Below, one piece after another: positions 31,869-38,983 of a stretch of 47,359 nucleotides of DNA (position 1 is the stretch's first letter; every line of letters begins with the position of its first letter). The position numbers and the translations under genes were made by a program. This DNA comes from a virus. Under the pieces are notes generated by a model. It saw only the letters and a program-made list of their open reading frames with translations. It was not told the DNA's origin and made no database searches. The stretch lies in the IMG/VR virus record IMGVR_UViG_3300049794_000002, positions 1 through 47,359 of that record; one strand, written 5' to 3'.

Positions 31869-33696
31869 CTGACCACCCAAGCTTCTGCGCAGCCAGGTCA
31901 TTCAAATTGATGGTCACTTGGCGTGCTCTACCGCGACGTGAAAGGAATCTGTTATCCACATGAGAGTTGGGGCCGCCTTCAAGGGCGGCCGCTTTCACAA
32001 TCTCAAGGGCCCTAATGTGGGCGAACCATAGCGCCATCACCATATCTGTCTTGGCTTTGGTCTCAGGAGACCAGGTGATGAGCTGTTCAACCAGTTGTTT
32101 GATGGGCTCGGACTTGGAGGTGGATGGGAGGTCGATAAGCTTGAACTCGAAAAGGGGTGCCATTGAGGCCACCCCGAATGAGACATCCCACTTGTTCCGG
32201 CCCGTGGTGTGCTCGCTCAATCTGATGCCCCGGTCAGCCAACCATTCGGCAATCTCCGGGTCTTGAACAAGGTAAGCCTGGAAGGCGTTACGTTCGATGC
32301 GCCATTCATGAATCCCGTACAGGTCGGTCAACTCTTTGATGGTCTGTCGAATCCACTGGGGGGTTGCGCCCGTCTTCAACCGTCCATCAAGAACCCACCT
32401 CTTACGCTCGCCCCGGTCGACACCCATCACAATCACGCCCGTGTCCCCCACCATGGCGGGGTCCATCGAACCAATGATGTAAAGACCAGTCATGCCACGT
32501 TTAACACCAGGGATCTCCGGGTGAAGGCGGCCGGGTGACCTCATGCCGTTGATGCAAGCCCTGACCATGGCCGTGTCAAAGGTGGAGTCCTCTTCAACGT
32601 TCGCCTGCTGGTAGGCCATAGCCCAGGTCTTGGGAGCCAGGGTCGAACGCCGGCGTGACAGGTGGGGCCCGTCCCAACGTGGATAGAACCCGTCCTTGTC
32701 CTTCTTGTCCTTGGAGCCCTGCCAGGGCTCCTTGTTACGGGGCCAGAGGGTTTTCCAGTCCTTAGGGTTGTCCGAATACTCCAACACGGCAGGCTGAGCC
32801 AGGTAGGTCCAGGGAGACTCGTTGGAGGGGTACCGCTCGGGGTTACGCAGCTCCTTGTACAGGTCCACTGAGTCAACCCGGGTGCCGACTACCAGGAGGC
32901 GCCCATACTCATTGATCCGTGTCAAAACCTCTTGCTGAATCCAACGGAGCTGGGGCTCGAACTGGTGGGCATTGGACAAAACAATACAGTCGTCACAAAC
33001 GATTAGATCGGCGCGTGCGCCGTAGATCTGGCCACCAATGCCGAGGGTTTGAACAGTCGGGTCCTTCTCCGTGGAGTCTCGGGCCAAGTACACCCTTGAG
33101 GCGGTCCACACATCAGCGTCAGCTCGCCAACCACCAGGGGGACCAAACGCCATTTGGAGGGTTGCCCACCTCGGGTGGGTCAACCTTGACTTGATAGCGA
33201 ACAACCATTCCTGAGCCATCTTGTCGGTCTTGGAGACCAGCACGATCCGAACGTTGGGGTCCTTGCAGATTCGCCACACGCAGTAGTTGATGGAGATGGT
33301 GGTCGTCTTCGCGTGCTCCGGCGGGGTGTTGATAAGCAGGAAGTTGCGGAGGCCCTTTTCGTATGTCTCGCTTGGGTGCAGGTCGCGGGGCTCATGCCCC
33401 TCCAACATGTCGTACCATTGGAGCTGGTGCCAGGTGAGCGGCTGGTGAAGGTACAAGTCACAGAACTCGGGGAAATCCGGGACGCCCTTGCGTCCCTCTT
33501 TCAACCCAGTCCTAACCTCATCCATCAGAGCGGCATAGTCGGGGTCCAACTTCCGCCACCGGTCATAGGTAGACCTTGTGCGGCCAACCTCATCCAAAGC
33601 CTGGTCAATCGTCTTCCCCAACAACACCAGGTCGACAAGCTCCCTCTTAGCCTGAAGTGTGTTGCGACGACGACCAGCATTGTTCAAACCAGCCAC
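31861..33696 (-). CDS. Terminase large subunit with an N-terminal HTH-like segment
   Basis: With GTG 33696 (GGTGGAGG upstream) the protein has 611 residues; a TTG at 33735 lies inside a hairpin stem. Residues 15-65 (LVDLVLLGKTIDQALDEVGR, STYDRWRKLD) look like the DNA-binding helix-turn-helix of small terminases. The ATPase follows, with PPEHAKTT as Walker A and ADLIVCDD as Walker B. The RNase H-like nuclease (IGSMDPAMVGDTGVIVMG) is C-terminal. It packages DNA into the prohead. No separate small-terminase gene is visible, so its role may be fused here. Confidence 0.85.
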   Translation of the reverse strand: MAGLNNAGRRRNTLQAKRELVDLVLLGKTIDQALDEVGRTRSTYDRWRKLDPDYAALMDEVRTGLKEGRKGVPDFPEFCDLYLHQPLTWHQLQWYDMLEGHEPRDLHPSETYEKGLRNFLLINTPPEHAKTTTISINYCVWRICKDPNVRIVLVSKTDKMAQEWLFAIKSRLTHPRWATLQMAFGPPGGWRADADVWTASRVYLARDSTEKDPTVQTLGIGGQIYGARADLIVCDDCIVLSNAHQFEPQLRWIQQEVLTRINEYGRLLVVGTRVDSVDLYKELRNPERYPSNESPWTYLAQPAVLEYSDNPKDWKTLWPRNKEPWQGSKDKKDKDGFYPRWDGPHLSRRRSTLAPKTWAMAYQQANVEEDSTFDTAMVRACINGMRSPGRLHPEIPGVKRGMTGLYIIGSMDPAMVGDTGVIVMGVDRGERKRWVLDGRLKTGATPQWIRQTIKELTDLYGIHEWRIERNAFQAYLVQDPEIAEWLADRGIRLSEHTTGRNKWDVSFGVASMAPLFEFKLIDLPSTSKSEPIKQLVEQLITWSPETKAKTDMVMALWFAHIRALEIVKAAALEGGPNSHVDNRFLSRRGRARQVTINLNDLAAQKLGWSDA

Positions 33697-33713
33697 GGGG
33701 GGCACCCTCCACC

Positions 33714-33737
33714 GCTTGGGGAGGGAGACCCCCAAGC
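33714..33737 (-). promoter_or_regulatory. Hairpin in the terminase leader
   Basis: GCTTGGGG (33714-33721) pairs with CCCCAAGC (33730-33737), just upstream of the terminase GTG. A second nested hairpin lies at 33773-33815 (GGTCCCG with CGGGACC, inner CCGG pair). They may tune late translation or be part of a packaging site. Confidence 0.45.
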
Positions 33738-33844
33738 AAGAAACCGATCAGCCCAGGCCCTACCGTGGGAGGGGTCCCGTCCTCAACAACCGGCCTCAGA
33801 CCGGGGAGCGGGACCACACTAAACTGACAGAAGTTGTTTAAGAG

Positions 33845-33875
33845 GGAGCCGGCCCCCCGAACGGGGGCCGGCTCC
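33845..33875. terminator. Perfect 13-bp GC hairpin
   Basis: GGAGCCGGCCCCC (33845-33857) pairs with GGGGGCCGGCTCC (33863-33875). No long T-run follows. It is the first of the hairpin array in the gene-free leader of the late operon. Confidence 0.5.
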
Positions 33876-33884
33876 ATTTAGCTT

Positions 33885-34230
33885 AGCCGGTGAGGGTTCC
33901 CGTAAGGGGACCCGAGCTAACTACCGGGTTTGTCTAGCAACGATTGTTGAACTCACTAAGGAACTTAACCCCCGATGGGGTTAAGTTCCGTTGTTAACCC
34001 CGAACGTTAGAGAGGGGTTAACCAACCTACGTCTTAAGGACTTCGGTTGGTTGTTTGTCAATGGTTAACGACTCCGCTTCACAGCGGAGGAGTTAACGGT
34101 TCGGGGTTGGCATTAGGGTCTGTAGCCAACCCCTCAATGGTCTTTGATTATTCTTTACCCCTCACCTATATAGAATCCCGAGGTCTAACCCCCACCTTTA
34201 CCCCTAAAAGGGCCTCGGTAGCGAGGCCCA
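33885..34230. other. Array of strong hairpins in gene-free DNA (late leader, origin or packaging-site candidate)
   Basis: Successive inverted repeats include: a GGGTTCCC stem at about 33896-33915; 33960-33989 (13-bp stem, CGAT loop); 33993-34022 (GTTAACCCC stem); 34020-34052 (AACCAACC stem); about 34064-34098 (GTTAAC and CTCCGCT stems with a GA/GA internal loop); 34103-34133 (GGGGTTGGC stem); and 34210-34229 (GGGCCTCG stem, GTAG loop). GGGGTTAA and its complement recur. No gene fits. The density of stems suggests a structured RNA leader, a replication origin or a terminase recognition region. Confidence 0.5.
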
Positions 34231-35030
34231 TCAATCAACGACCATCCCTGACCAGCCAACAAACAGCCAATGTCAGATAGATCACACGAACCGCAACACG
34301 CCGTACTGAGGGGTTCATAGATGATCTTCCCCATAGACAACCCTCGTCAGACCATATCGACAACTGTTAGCCCCAAATGCGGGAAAATATCTAGCCTGGT
34401 ATATGCCAGGCCAGGCCAGCGCTCCTTAACAACCCCGGGTCAAACATGGGCAAGCCGGGCTAAAACGGACAGCGAGCCTGCCGCGCGCGGGCACGGCTGC
34501 TCGCCACCACTAATGATCTATGTTTGGGCAGGTGGGGGGTTGTTTGATCTTCATACGGCGCAAGGGGGTACCTCAACTGCTACACAAGTCAGGGTAGGTG
34601 AGCCTTGACCAGGGCAAACGATGAGCTCTGACCCCAAGATCATGACCAAACCGCGTAAGTTACTGGCCAGTAGCATAGCCTGATTTGATCTTGTAAATCC
34701 GCAGCTCATGGCCTGTTTGTGCCAGATCATGGGCCGGTCTTGACTGGGCCCTTGACACCCTGGACACTGGTGGTTGCAAGTGAACGGGGCGAACATGGCA
34801 AGGGTTGAGAATTCCATAGCGACACAAAACCGCTGGTCAAGGCTCATGCGGGAGGACACCCGAGGGGGTGTCCTAAGCAGACTTGGTTGACTTGTCCCAA
34901 GCGAGGTTGACGGCATCTGGCTAGTGGTTTTCTCTCTCTCCCTTGGTTTTGGTGGAGCTGAGTCGTGATCTTACTTAGTGGCTCTCGCGCCTCAGCTCTT
35001 GCCATGGCTCATAAGAGCCTAGGTTGTCTA
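34231..35030. other. Gene-free divergent region between the late and accessory operons
   Basis: I find no convincing coding frame in these 800 bases. The region should hold the rightward accessory promoter and probably the late promoter. It contains TTGACA at about 34752 without a clear -10, a hairpin at 34853-34874, GCCTGG and CCAGGC arms around 34391-34408, and AGCTCTT/AAGAGC arms just before 35020. An AT-rich patch at 34139-34175 is the most A+T-rich part of the area. Confidence 0.4.
34853..34874. other. 8-bp hairpin AGGACACC/GGTGTCCT
   Basis: The loop is CGAGGG. It precedes the accessory operon by about 180 bases. There is no T-tract. It may be an operator or an RNA element. Confidence 0.4.
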
Positions 35031-35047
35031 GCTCTAAGAGGGAGAGC
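35031..35047 (+). promoter_or_regulatory. Ribosome-binding hairpin, AAGAGGG loop (gene 35052)
   Basis: GCTCT (35031-35035) pairs with AGAGC (35043-35047) around AAGAGGG. The ATG follows four bases later. It is the first of the repeated loop hairpins. Confidence 0.65.
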
Positions 35048-35051
35048 AGAA

Positions 35052-35576
35052 ATGGCTAAGTGGGCAAAGACGCTTGTTCGGTTGAGCATGCTGGCGCTAG
35101 TCCTGGTCTGCGGCTACGTGTCGTATTGGCATCAGGTGGAGTTGTGCGAGGCTCACGGTGAGGGTCGGGTGGCGAGTCACTTGATCCCCGTGGTTGCCGA
35201 TGCACTCATGATCATTGCCAGTCTCAAGGTGTACGAGCGTCGCAATTGCATGTGGCGTAAGCGCGTGTTCCCGTCTGCGGTCATGTACCTAGGTCTGATC
35301 GTGTCCCTGGTGGTGAACGGGGTAACGGCTGACTTGCATGACCCAATCGCGATGGGTGTGAGTGCGTGGCCAGCCCTAGGGTTGTGGTGCGCGGTTGAGC
35401 TGTTGGTGAGGCCGGTCGTGGTGAGTGGATCATCGTCTACCAGGTCACGTCAGCCAGCCAAGAAGACCGCACCAGCGAAGACACAGACTGGCACCGTAAA
35501 GGCCCCCAGGAAGGCCGCAGCGCCCCGTAAGGCGCGTGCGGCTAGTGGTGTGCAGGGTGAGCCGGCAATGGCTTAG
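35052..35576 (+). CDS. DUF2637-like membrane protein (SpdB-type), 174 aa
   Basis: Four probable membrane helices span residues 10-25, 40-60, 70-95 and 100-118. SYWHQVELCEAHGEG and HLIPVVADALMIIASLKVYE match the DUF2637 pattern of actinobacterial plasmid-transfer and phage membrane proteins. The C-terminal 50 residues are Lys/Ala/Pro-rich and cytoplasmic in style (KKTAPAKTQTGTVKAPRKA). ATG 35052 follows the first loop hairpin. The family is linked to plasmid spread in Streptomyces; its phage role is unknown. Confidence 0.65.
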   Translation: MAKWAKTLVRLSMLALVLVCGYVSYWHQVELCEAHGEGRVASHLIPVVADALMIIASLKVYERRNCMWRKRVFPSAVMYLGLIVSLVVNGVTADLHDPIAMGVSAWPALGLWCAVELLVRPVVVSGSSSTRSRQPAKKTAPAKTQTGTVKAPRKAAAPRKARAASGVQGEPAMA

Positions 35577-35601
35577 AGAGAGACTGACAGGGCTTTGGTT
35601 G

Positions 35602-35622
35602 GCCACCCCCCTAAGGGGTGGC
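35602..35622 (+). other. GC-rich intergenic hairpin, cassette 1
   Basis: GCCACCCC pairs with GGGGTGGC around CCTAA, preceded by GGGCTTTGG. No T-tract follows. ATGGTCAATCAG follows at 35628-35639. Confidence 0.6.
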
Positions 35623-35639
35623 TTCCCATGGTCAATCAG

Positions 35640-35656
35640 GCTCTGAGAGGGAGGGC
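35640..35656 (+). promoter_or_regulatory. Ribosome-binding hairpin, GAGAGGG loop (gene 35661)
   Basis: GCTCT pairs with AGGGC (one G-U pair) around GAGAGGG. Confidence 0.55.
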
Positions 35657-35660
35657 AATG

Positions 35661-35909
35661 ATGGACAACGTCAAGACCGAACGGGTCAAGATGGGTGACC
35701 TCCAAGCAGGTGACATTGTGTGGTCTTACGGGATGCGAATCCGTCTGTCAGGCGGGGTGCAGCACGAGCCGCGAGAGCGCTACAACGACACGATCTCCTG
35801 GTTTCATGGGGAGATCATCAACGACTATCACCCGTACAACTGGGCTGAGCGGACATGGACCGTTCAATCGGCTGATTGGGTGGGGTGGGACCGCGAGGTT
35901 CCGAGCTGA
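35661..35909 (+). CDS. Hypothetical protein, 82 aa
   Basis: Two adjacent ATGs (35658 and 35661) follow the loop hairpin; the second has the better spacing. The N-terminal part MDNVKTERVKMGDLQAGDIV looks like a small barrel start (compare other phage proteins with LQAGDxV). The rest is rich in Trp and His. The function is unknown. Confidence 0.65.
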   Translation: MDNVKTERVKMGDLQAGDIVWSYGMRIRLSGGVQHEPRERYNDTISWFHGEIINDYHPYNWAERTWTVQSADWVGWDREVPS

Positions 35910-35922
35910 CGGGCTTTGGTTG

Positions 35923-35942
35923 GGGGCGCCTACGGGCGCCCC
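35923..35942 (+). other. GC-rich intergenic hairpin with UACG tetraloop, cassette 2
   Basis: GGGGCGCC pairs with GGCGCCCC around TACG, a UNCG-class tetraloop, after CGGGCTTTGG. ATGGTCAATCAG recurs at 35948-35959, identical to cassette 1. Confidence 0.65.
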
Positions 35943-35980
35943 TGCACATGGTCAATCAGACCAGTGAAAGGGGAGAGGTA

Positions 35981-36190
35981 ATGGATAGGGCACAAGCCAG
36001 ACGCGCGGCAGGGACCCTAGAGGACGTGTTCACCCCGGAGGGTGACGCGGTGGTCATTGGCGAGCTGTACACATTCGCGCACAAGGGCAGCAAGTTCTAT
36101 GGCAAGGGGCAGTGTGCCCGGGTAAGCGGGGGTGTCCACTATTGCGAGTGGTACCCGATCAGCGAATTGCGGGCAACGGAAGATCTCTAG
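35981..36190 (+). CDS. Hypothetical protein, 69 aa
   Basis: ATG 35981 follows AAAGGGGAGAGGTA. The product has GDAVVIGELYTFAHKGSKFY and a Cys/His pair (GQCARVSGGVHYCEW). It looks like a compact beta fold. No family is recognised. The stop is eight bases before the longest hairpin in the array. Confidence 0.65.
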   Translation: MDRAQARRAAGTLEDVFTPEGDAVVIGELYTFAHKGSKFYGKGQCARVSGGVHYCEWYPISELRATEDL

Positions 36191-36197
36191 CGGGTTT

Positions 36198-36228
36198 CTG
36201 GCGCCCAGGTGGGCCACCTGGGCGCCAG
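36198..36228 (+). other. GC-rich intergenic hairpin, 14-bp perfect stem, cassette 3
   Basis: The arms 36198-36211 and 36215-36228 are perfectly complementary around GGC. The hairpin follows the CGGGTTTC box. There is no T-tract. Confidence 0.65.
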
Positions 36229-36229
36229 T

Positions 36230-36250
36230 GATCAACTAGGTCTGTTGATC
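36230..36250 (+). other. Second hairpin of cassette 3 (GATCAAC/GTTGATC, seven-base loop)
   Basis: Seven-bp stem with loop TAGGTCT. It occupies the position of the AGAGGG-loop hairpins in other cassettes but has a different loop. TGATCAACTAG is part of the recurring box. Confidence 0.5.
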
Positions 36251-36318
36251 TTGGGAGGGACCGAAGAGGGTTTGGTTTTCCTCCGGCAACACTGTCTACA
36301 GCTCCAAGAAGGGGAGTC

Positions 36319-36600
36319 GTGGGAAAGCATGAGGGCAAGTCCGCCACCTACGTTCAGGCTTGGCTGTGCGAGGGCGAGGCTTTCTCCGGTTATGTGTATG
36401 ACCAGGGAATCGCACTGGACAAGATGGCAATCGGGTGTGACATCACGTCAGTTACCATCGTGAGGCACAACAACGGGGATCGTGAGTACCTGAAGGGGAC
36501 CATTGCAGCGGAGGTCTACCGGTATCGAGAGGCCAAGACAGTTACTCACGGTGACATTTCCGCATTCACGGCCAACCAGTCCGAAGCTTGCGACGATTGA
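36319..36600 (+). CDS. Hypothetical protein, 93 aa
   Basis: The GTG start at 36319 is preceded by AGAAGGGGAG. No other in-frame start fits. The protein is mixed alpha/beta (YVQAWLCEGEAFSGYVYDQG). No motif is recognised. Confidence 0.6.
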   Translation: MGKHEGKSATYVQAWLCEGEAFSGYVYDQGIALDKMAIGCDITSVTIVRHNNGDREYLKGTIAAEVYRYREAKTVTHGDISAFTANQSEACDD

Positions 36601-36616
36601 TGTGCTTTGTTTGTGT

Positions 36617-36642
36617 GACGGGATTACTTAGAGTAACCCGTC
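36617..36642 (+). other. Intergenic hairpin, cassette 4
   Basis: GACGGG and TTACT pair with AGTAA and CCCGTC with one bulged A. It follows GTGCTTTG. The next gene has a plain AAGGGGAGAG ribosome-binding site rather than a loop hairpin. Confidence 0.5.
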
Positions 36643-36684
36643 CACATTCATGGAATATCAACAGAGAGTAAGGGGAGAGAAACA

Positions 36685-36948
36685 ATGCCACACAAGAGGA
36701 GTCGACCCTATAACCAGGGGCGGGCACAACAGGTGATGCCTCGGAACGGTCGGTATTTCTATGTGACCATGGTTCGTGACGACGGTAAGGGTGCCCTGTT
36801 GTTGGGTCCGTACGTTAGTCACATGTCAGCCTTGTCTGCCGTGGCGCGCGGCGCGCGCCTGGCCAACGAGGTAGACCCTACGGCATGGTTTAACTCATTC
36901 GGTACGTCAAGCCTGTCTGCACGTCGCAAGACCGCATTCGGTAGGTGA
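36685..36948 (+). CDS. Hypothetical basic protein, 87 aa
   Basis: The start MPHKRSRPYNQGRAQQVMPR is strongly basic. FYVTMVRDDGKGALLLGPYV is a likely beta-hairpin, followed by a helix ALSAVARGARLANEVDP. The ATG follows TAAGGGGAGAGAAACA. Its layout would suit nucleic-acid binding, but no family is recognised. Confidence 0.65.
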   Translation: MPHKRSRPYNQGRAQQVMPRNGRYFYVTMVRDDGKGALLLGPYVSHMSALSAVARGARLANEVDPTAWFNSFGTSSLSARRKTAFGR

Positions 36949-36960
36949 CTAGCTTTCATT

Positions 36961-36978
36961 GGGCCCAGTGATGGGCCC
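36961..36978 (+). other. Intergenic hairpin with GUGA tetraloop, cassette 5
   Basis: GGGCCCA pairs with TGGGCCC around GTGA, a GNRA-class tetraloop. Confidence 0.6.
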
Positions 36979-36985
36979 TTTGATG

Positions 36986-37012
36986 GGTAGTCAATTAGAG
37001 GGATTGGTTACT
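36986..37012 (+). promoter_or_regulatory. Loop hairpin, TAGAGGG loop, 10-bp stem
   Basis: GGTAGTCAAT pairs with ATTGGTTACT (three G-U pairs) around TAGAGGG at 36996-37002. A second hairpin with the identical loop follows at once. Confidence 0.6.
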
Positions 37013-37014
37013 CA

Positions 37015-37031
37015 ACTCTTAGAGGGAGAGT
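37015..37031 (+). promoter_or_regulatory. Ribosome-binding hairpin, TAGAGGG loop (gene 37037)
   Basis: ACTCT (37015-37019) pairs with AGAGT (37027-37031). Compared with the GCTCT/AGAGC version upstream of other genes, the terminal pair has changed on both sides. Confidence 0.65.
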
Positions 37032-37036
37032 GAATA

Positions 37037-37324
37037 ATGTTCGCTATCAACGGGTACAACGTGGTAGCCATGATCCCTATCTTCAGGGCAGGACGGATTG
37101 ACGCCTACCTGATCACCGCAACGGGCAAGGACAACCAATCTGTTACCGCGTTCATCAATAAGCCCGATGACACTTCCTGGTACTGGGCGCACTACTTCAT
37201 GGGGGATATCTACGGTACCGATCACCTGACGGTGGCCCTTAAGGAGATGTACGTGCGCGCGAGCATGCACATTATCGACTGGAAACAGCTAGAGGAAGAG
37301 GTCAAGAGCATAAGCGTTATCTGA
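37037..37324 (+). CDS. Hypothetical protein, 95 aa
   Basis: Predicted alpha/beta with MFAINGYNVVAMIPIFRAG and a Trp/Tyr-rich centre (TSWYWAHYFMGDIYG), then a helical C-terminus. No motif is recognised. Translation probably depends on the tandem loop hairpins immediately upstream. Confidence 0.65.
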   Translation: MFAINGYNVVAMIPIFRAGRIDAYLITATGKDNQSVTAFINKPDDTSWYWAHYFMGDIYGTDHLTVALKEMYVRASMHIIDWKQLEEEVKSISVI

Positions 37325-37336
37325 CTCACTTGGAGC

Positions 37337-37356
37337 GTGCACCCTAAAGGGTGCAC
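37337..37356 (+). other. GC-rich intergenic hairpin, cassette 6
   Basis: GTGCACCC pairs with GGGTGCAC around TAAA. A further pair of arms, GGCTAG (37363-37368) and CTAGTT (37380-37385), encloses an AGAGGG sequence. Confidence 0.6.
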
Positions 37357-37396
37357 CATCCTGGCTAGTCAGAGGGTGGCTAGTTAAATGCAAGAT

Positions 37397-37416
37397 CACT
37401 CTAAAGAGGGAGAGTG
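37397..37416 (+). promoter_or_regulatory. Ribosome-binding hairpin, AAAGAGGG loop (gene 37421)
   Basis: CACTCT (37397-37402) pairs with AGAGTG (37411-37416). The ATG is four bases downstream. Confidence 0.65.
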
Positions 37417-37420
37417 CGCA

Positions 37421-37771
37421 ATGGCAAAGAACAAGGCACCAATGACACCGGATGAGGTAGCCAAGTTGGCAGCCTCTGACCCAAGCTTTCACCCAGTGCT
37501 GACCGCAGAGGGCAAGCTAGCCGGTTGGACTCACGAGACCTATGAGGGGTACGTGTTCGGGTACTACGCGGACGGTACCGGGGTGGCTCACTGCCTTAGG
37601 GCCTTCAGTTCAAGCTTTGAGAGCATGCGGGAAACCCTGCGAGCCGGTAAGCCTGAGTGCAGGCATTCATGGGTGGCCGGGATGATGAACGTACACGATG
37701 AAGACCTGGACACCGTGGCCAAGGTTCGTAAGGTCGAGTGTGAGAAGTGTGAGGCGGTTTACCATGCCTGA
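37421..37771 (+). CDS. Hypothetical protein with Cys/His pair, 116 aa
   Basis: The start MAKNKAPMTPDEVAKLAASD is followed by a beta region (GYVFGYYADGTGVAHC). The C-terminal tail CRHSWVAG and CEKCEAVYH resembles a zinc-binding site. The next gene starts inside its last codons, so the two should be co-translated. Confidence 0.65.
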   Translation: MAKNKAPMTPDEVAKLAASDPSFHPVLTAEGKLAGWTHETYEGYVFGYYADGTGVAHCLRAFSSSFESMRETLRAGKPECRHSWVAGMMNVHDEDLDTVAKVRKVECEKCEAVYHA

Positions 37772-38039
37772 CACGTGCGGGATTCCGAACAAGGCGAACT
37801 ATCACCTGTTTGTGGTTACTACGTGGAAGGTCCCCGGAGGGACTGACACTAGCTACACGGACATTTATCTCTGCGAGGACCACTTGCCGGCACTGTTGGG
37901 CATCGTGGACGATGGTTGGCTGTATGACGTGACCGGGGACGGGGACATGGCCTACTACAATGCCGCTCACAGTCTGCTGAAATTCGACGGTGCGGACAAG
38001 GTAGACGTGTTGCAATTCAAGGTTACTCGGCTGAGGTGA
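37764..38039 (+). CDS. Hypothetical protein, 91 aa
   Basis: ATG 37764 overlaps the upstream stop by eight bases. The sequence MPDTCGIPNKANYHLFVVTT and the Cys in YLCEDHLPALL suggest a zinc-ribbon-like start. The rest is alpha/beta. No family is recognised. Confidence 0.65.
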   Translation: MPDTCGIPNKANYHLFVVTTWKVPGGTDTSYTDIYLCEDHLPALLGIVDDGWLYDVTGDGDMAYYNAAHSLLKFDGADKVDVLQFKVTRLR

Positions 38040-38058
38040 GGTCAACGGGTTTTGATGG

Positions 38059-38076
38059 GGGCCCCTAAGGGGGCCC
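38059..38076 (+). other. GC-rich intergenic hairpin, cassette 7
   Basis: GGGCCCC pairs with GGGGCCC around TAAG, after CGGGTTTTG. No T-tract. Confidence 0.6.
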
Positions 38077-38085
38077 TTGTCATGA

Positions 38086-38110
38086 CCATTTGACAAGAGG
38101 GGTCAAGTGG
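38086..38110 (+). promoter_or_regulatory. Loop hairpin, AAGAGGG loop, 9-bp stem
   Basis: CCATTTGAC (38086-38094) pairs with GTCAAGTGG (38102-38110), one G-U pair, around AAGAGGG. The stem sequence is unlike those of the other copies, yet the loop is the same. Confidence 0.65.
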
Positions 38111-38115
38111 CAAGC

Positions 38116-38132
38116 GCTCTAAGAGGGAGAGC
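38116..38132 (+). promoter_or_regulatory. Ribosome-binding hairpin, AAGAGGG loop (gene 38136)
   Basis: GCTCT (38116-38120) pairs with AGAGC (38128-38132). It is identical to the copy at 35031-35047. Confidence 0.65.
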
Positions 38133-38135
38133 ACA

Positions 38136-38411
38136 ATGGATAGCTTTTGGGCACACATCGACAAGCAGCTAGCCGAGCTATGTACTGCAAAAACGGCAGA
38201 TGACGTTATCCGGATTCTGGACGGGCCATCGTCGGGCGATGCATTCTTTGCTGGTTCGGGAGGGGACGGCAGTATAGCTAGCTCCCTGTTTGAGGCAGGC
38301 TGGGATTGCACCTGGCGCGAGGCTGACTACTACTGGGTGATGCGTGCTCCTAACGGCGACGAGATTACCTACGTTGAGGGTGATGTTTATCGGGGGGACA
38401 CGCACATCTGA
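38136..38411 (+). CDS. Hypothetical protein, 91 aa
   Basis: The N-terminal half is helical (FWAHIDKQLAELCTAKTADD). The C-terminal half is beta (GWDCTWREADYYWVMRAPNG, EITYVEGDVYRG). No family is recognised. It is preceded by two loop hairpins. Confidence 0.65.
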   Translation: MDSFWAHIDKQLAELCTAKTADDVIRILDGPSSGDAFFAGSGGDGSIASSLFEAGWDCTWREADYYWVMRAPNGDEITYVEGDVYRGDTHI

Positions 38412-38431
38412 TTTCTGGCGGGCTTTCCTGC

Positions 38432-38455
38432 GGTGCCAGCCGTGCGGCTGGCACC
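38432..38455 (+). other. GC-rich intergenic hairpin, cassette 8
   Basis: GGTGCCAGCC pairs with GGCTGGCACC around GTGC after CGGGCTTTCC. ATGGCCAACTAG follows at 38460-38471. GGCC/GGCC arms there enclose the seven-base loop AACTAGG. Confidence 0.65.
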
Positions 38456-38495
38456 TTGGATGGCCAACTAGGGGCCAATCATAAGGGGAGGGAAC

Positions 38496-38663
38496 ATGGA
38501 CCTTGCAGAATTGCGCGAGGTAGTCAAGAGGGCGAACGAGATGATCTTGCCGGACTCGACACCTGTCAAGATCGCCCTTTTGGATGGGTCCGTTAGGAGT
38601 GTCGCCGGGGCCGCGTTTCAGGCCACACTGTCCGCAATCACGTTCACCGAGCAGAAGCGATAA
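38496..38663 (+). CDS. Hypothetical 55-aa protein
   Basis: The sequence begins MDLAELREVVKRANEMILPD and ends in FTEQKR. It has a helix followed by two short strands. ATG 38496 follows AAGGGGAGGGAAC. No family is recognised. Confidence 0.6.
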   Translation: MDLAELREVVKRANEMILPDSTPVKIALLDGSVRSVAGAAFQATLSAITFTEQKR

Positions 38664-38676
38664 CGGGAGAGGAAAA

Positions 38677-38970
38677 ATGGGAGCAACACACAGCTACGGC
38701 AGTAGCAACCCTAACCCGGGGTTGCATGGCGAAGACCAATACTTAAGGGCGGGGACCATGGCTAGCAAGGGTTCGTGTAAGTCAACCGTCATGCTCGCCC
38801 ACCAGGATGCCGGGCCGGTACCTACCGGCCCGGCTGGTTCGGGAAGGGAGGATGTCGAGCATCAGTGCTCAGGGTCCGACGATGGTAAGAACCACATTCA
38901 CTACTGCGGGTGTGGGGTGAGCTGGAATAGCCAAGGGGTGATCACTGAGGCCCCATGGCTGAAGGACTAG
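38677..38970 (+). CDS. Hypothetical protein with C-terminal Cys/His cluster, 97 aa
   Basis: The C-terminal part EHQCSGSDDGKNHIHYCGCG has the spacing of a small zinc-binding domain found in other phage proteins. The N-terminal 60 residues look disordered. ATG 38677 follows CGGGAGAGGAAAA, 13 bases after the previous stop. Confidence 0.65.
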   Translation: MGATHSYGSSNPNPGLHGEDQYLRAGTMASKGSCKSTVMLAHQDAGPVPTGPAGSGREDVEHQCSGSDDGKNHIHYCGCGVSWNSQGVITEAPWLKD

Positions 38971-38983
38971 CGGGCTTTCCTTT

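Noticed and set aside
34321-34916. Frames in the gene-free region (34321-34608 +, 34551-34916 -)
   Set aside because: No ribosome-binding sites, no motifs, and atypical composition compared with neighbouring genes.
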